This document shows positions 63,661 to 64,000 of a stretch of 64,000 bases of DNA, piece after piece (position 1 is the stretch's first letter; every line of letters begins with the position of its first letter). Source of the DNA: Galdieria yellowstonensis (Eukaryota; Rhodophyta; Bangiophyceae; Galdieriales; Galdieriaceae); NCBI GenBank assembly GCA_026122205.1, contig JANCYU010000022.1:124001-188000 (forward strand). The letters are read 5' to 3'. A program made the translations under genes and the position numbers. The notes under the pieces were generated by a model. The model saw nothing but the letters and a program-made list of their open reading frames with translations, made no database searches and had not been told where the DNA came from.

Positions 63661-64000
63661 AGAGCCTTTTATCAGGCAAGCTGAGCTGCTTCAAGCAGAT
63701 ATTTCCCACCAGCAGCAATGCATTGGGCATTTGGTTGGCGCTCAATTTGAATGCTGGTAAGGACCAACTCTGGCTGCTTTGTTCTGAAGGTATTTGACTA
63801 TATTTTGCAGTCTCAAAGGAAAGGAAACACTCTCGAAGCTGTGTCAACTGAAGATGTTGATGTATCTTTTCACCAAAATCAGGTTAGAGAAAGGCGAAAG
63901 AAGCAAGGCAAGTTTGTATCTTTCCTCCAGCTTGCTCCTAGTAACGCCAATTTCCTTAGACGAGCTTGATAGAGCCAACGGCTTTGAAATCTTGCAATCT
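63661..64000 (+). CDS. Partial gene, unknown, cut by right edge
   Basis: Likely exons 63661-63756, 63819-63907 and 63960-64000 with introns of 62 and 52 bp; the upstream part is unresolved and the gene runs off the window. The joined frame reads PFIRQAELLQADISHQQQCI, then GNTLEAVSTEDVDVSFHQNQ, then VRERRKKQDELDRANGFEIL. The last intron begins GCAAGT after CAAG, a GC-AG type. It looks like helical, coiled-coil-prone sequence. I do not recognise it. Confidence 0.4.

Overview
The window looks like nuclear DNA from a very compact, photosynthetic, unicellular eukaryote. The best fit is a cyanidiophyte red alga of the Galdieria type (inference; no marker gene settles it). About 43 protein genes sit in 64 kb on both strands. 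Many gaps between genes are under 100 bp and a few genes touch or overlap. Reading frames are broken by spliceosomal introns of mostly 42-66 bp with clear GT...AG ends, plus two probable GC...AG introns. The gene set includes a plastid side (MGDG synthase, a KEA-type K+/H+ antiporter, a DUF1995 protein, aminotransferase of the photorespiratory type) and a normal mitochondrial and nuclear side. I found no tRNA, rRNA, CRISPR array, transposon or viral gene by eye.

Layout. 1-5.3 kb: end of a Mediator Med18-like gene, decapping factor DCP1, complex I LYR subunit NDUFB9, a membrane-anchored YbhB-type PEBP protein, a small unknown protein, and an alanine/serine-glyoxylate aminotransferase. 5.4-18 kb: a nucleolin-like acidic RRM/RGG protein, ITP pyrophosphatase, zinc alcohol dehydrogenase, V-ATPase subunit d (nine exons), a TTI2-like helical protein, a conserved unknown, a bacterial-type glucokinase with a C-terminal membrane tail, a GT10 fucosyltransferase and ribosomal protein eL30. 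18-30 kb: a small FCS-like zinc-finger protein, organellar MnmE, a staphylococcal-nuclease-fold protein, MGDG synthase, a bromodomain+GATA-finger protein, BolA, GFAT (13 exons) and GAPDH. 30-40 kb: a pseudokinase-like protein, a small ATC-hydrolase-like protein, a small unknown, the replication factor CTF4/AND-1, NPRL2, monodehydroascorbate reductase and a coiled-coil protein. 40-57 kb: an acyltransferase, DUF1995, an ankyrin (gankyrin-like) protein, OXA1, KEA, the elongation co-factor EAF, a TACC-like coiled coil, a Q/S/P-repeat protein, a LYR+UPF0301 protein, a tyrosine-aminotransferase-like enzyme and a DUF1640 mitochondrial protein. 57-64 kb: an eight-exon, about 1856-residue helical-repeat protein, then the start of an unresolved + strand gene cut by the window edge.

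The genes do not form a pathway cluster; this is ordinary dense nuclear sequence. Points worth checking are the fused or re-targeted proteins (tail-anchored glucokinase, bromodomain-GATA, LYR-UPF0301, an alternative N-terminal exon for MDHAR), the abutting genes (GFAT stop and BolA ATG form TAAATG) and E2F-like sites next to CTF4 and the likely cell-cycle genes. Exon joins were made by eye from frame, splice signals and family alignment; start codons are the least certain part.
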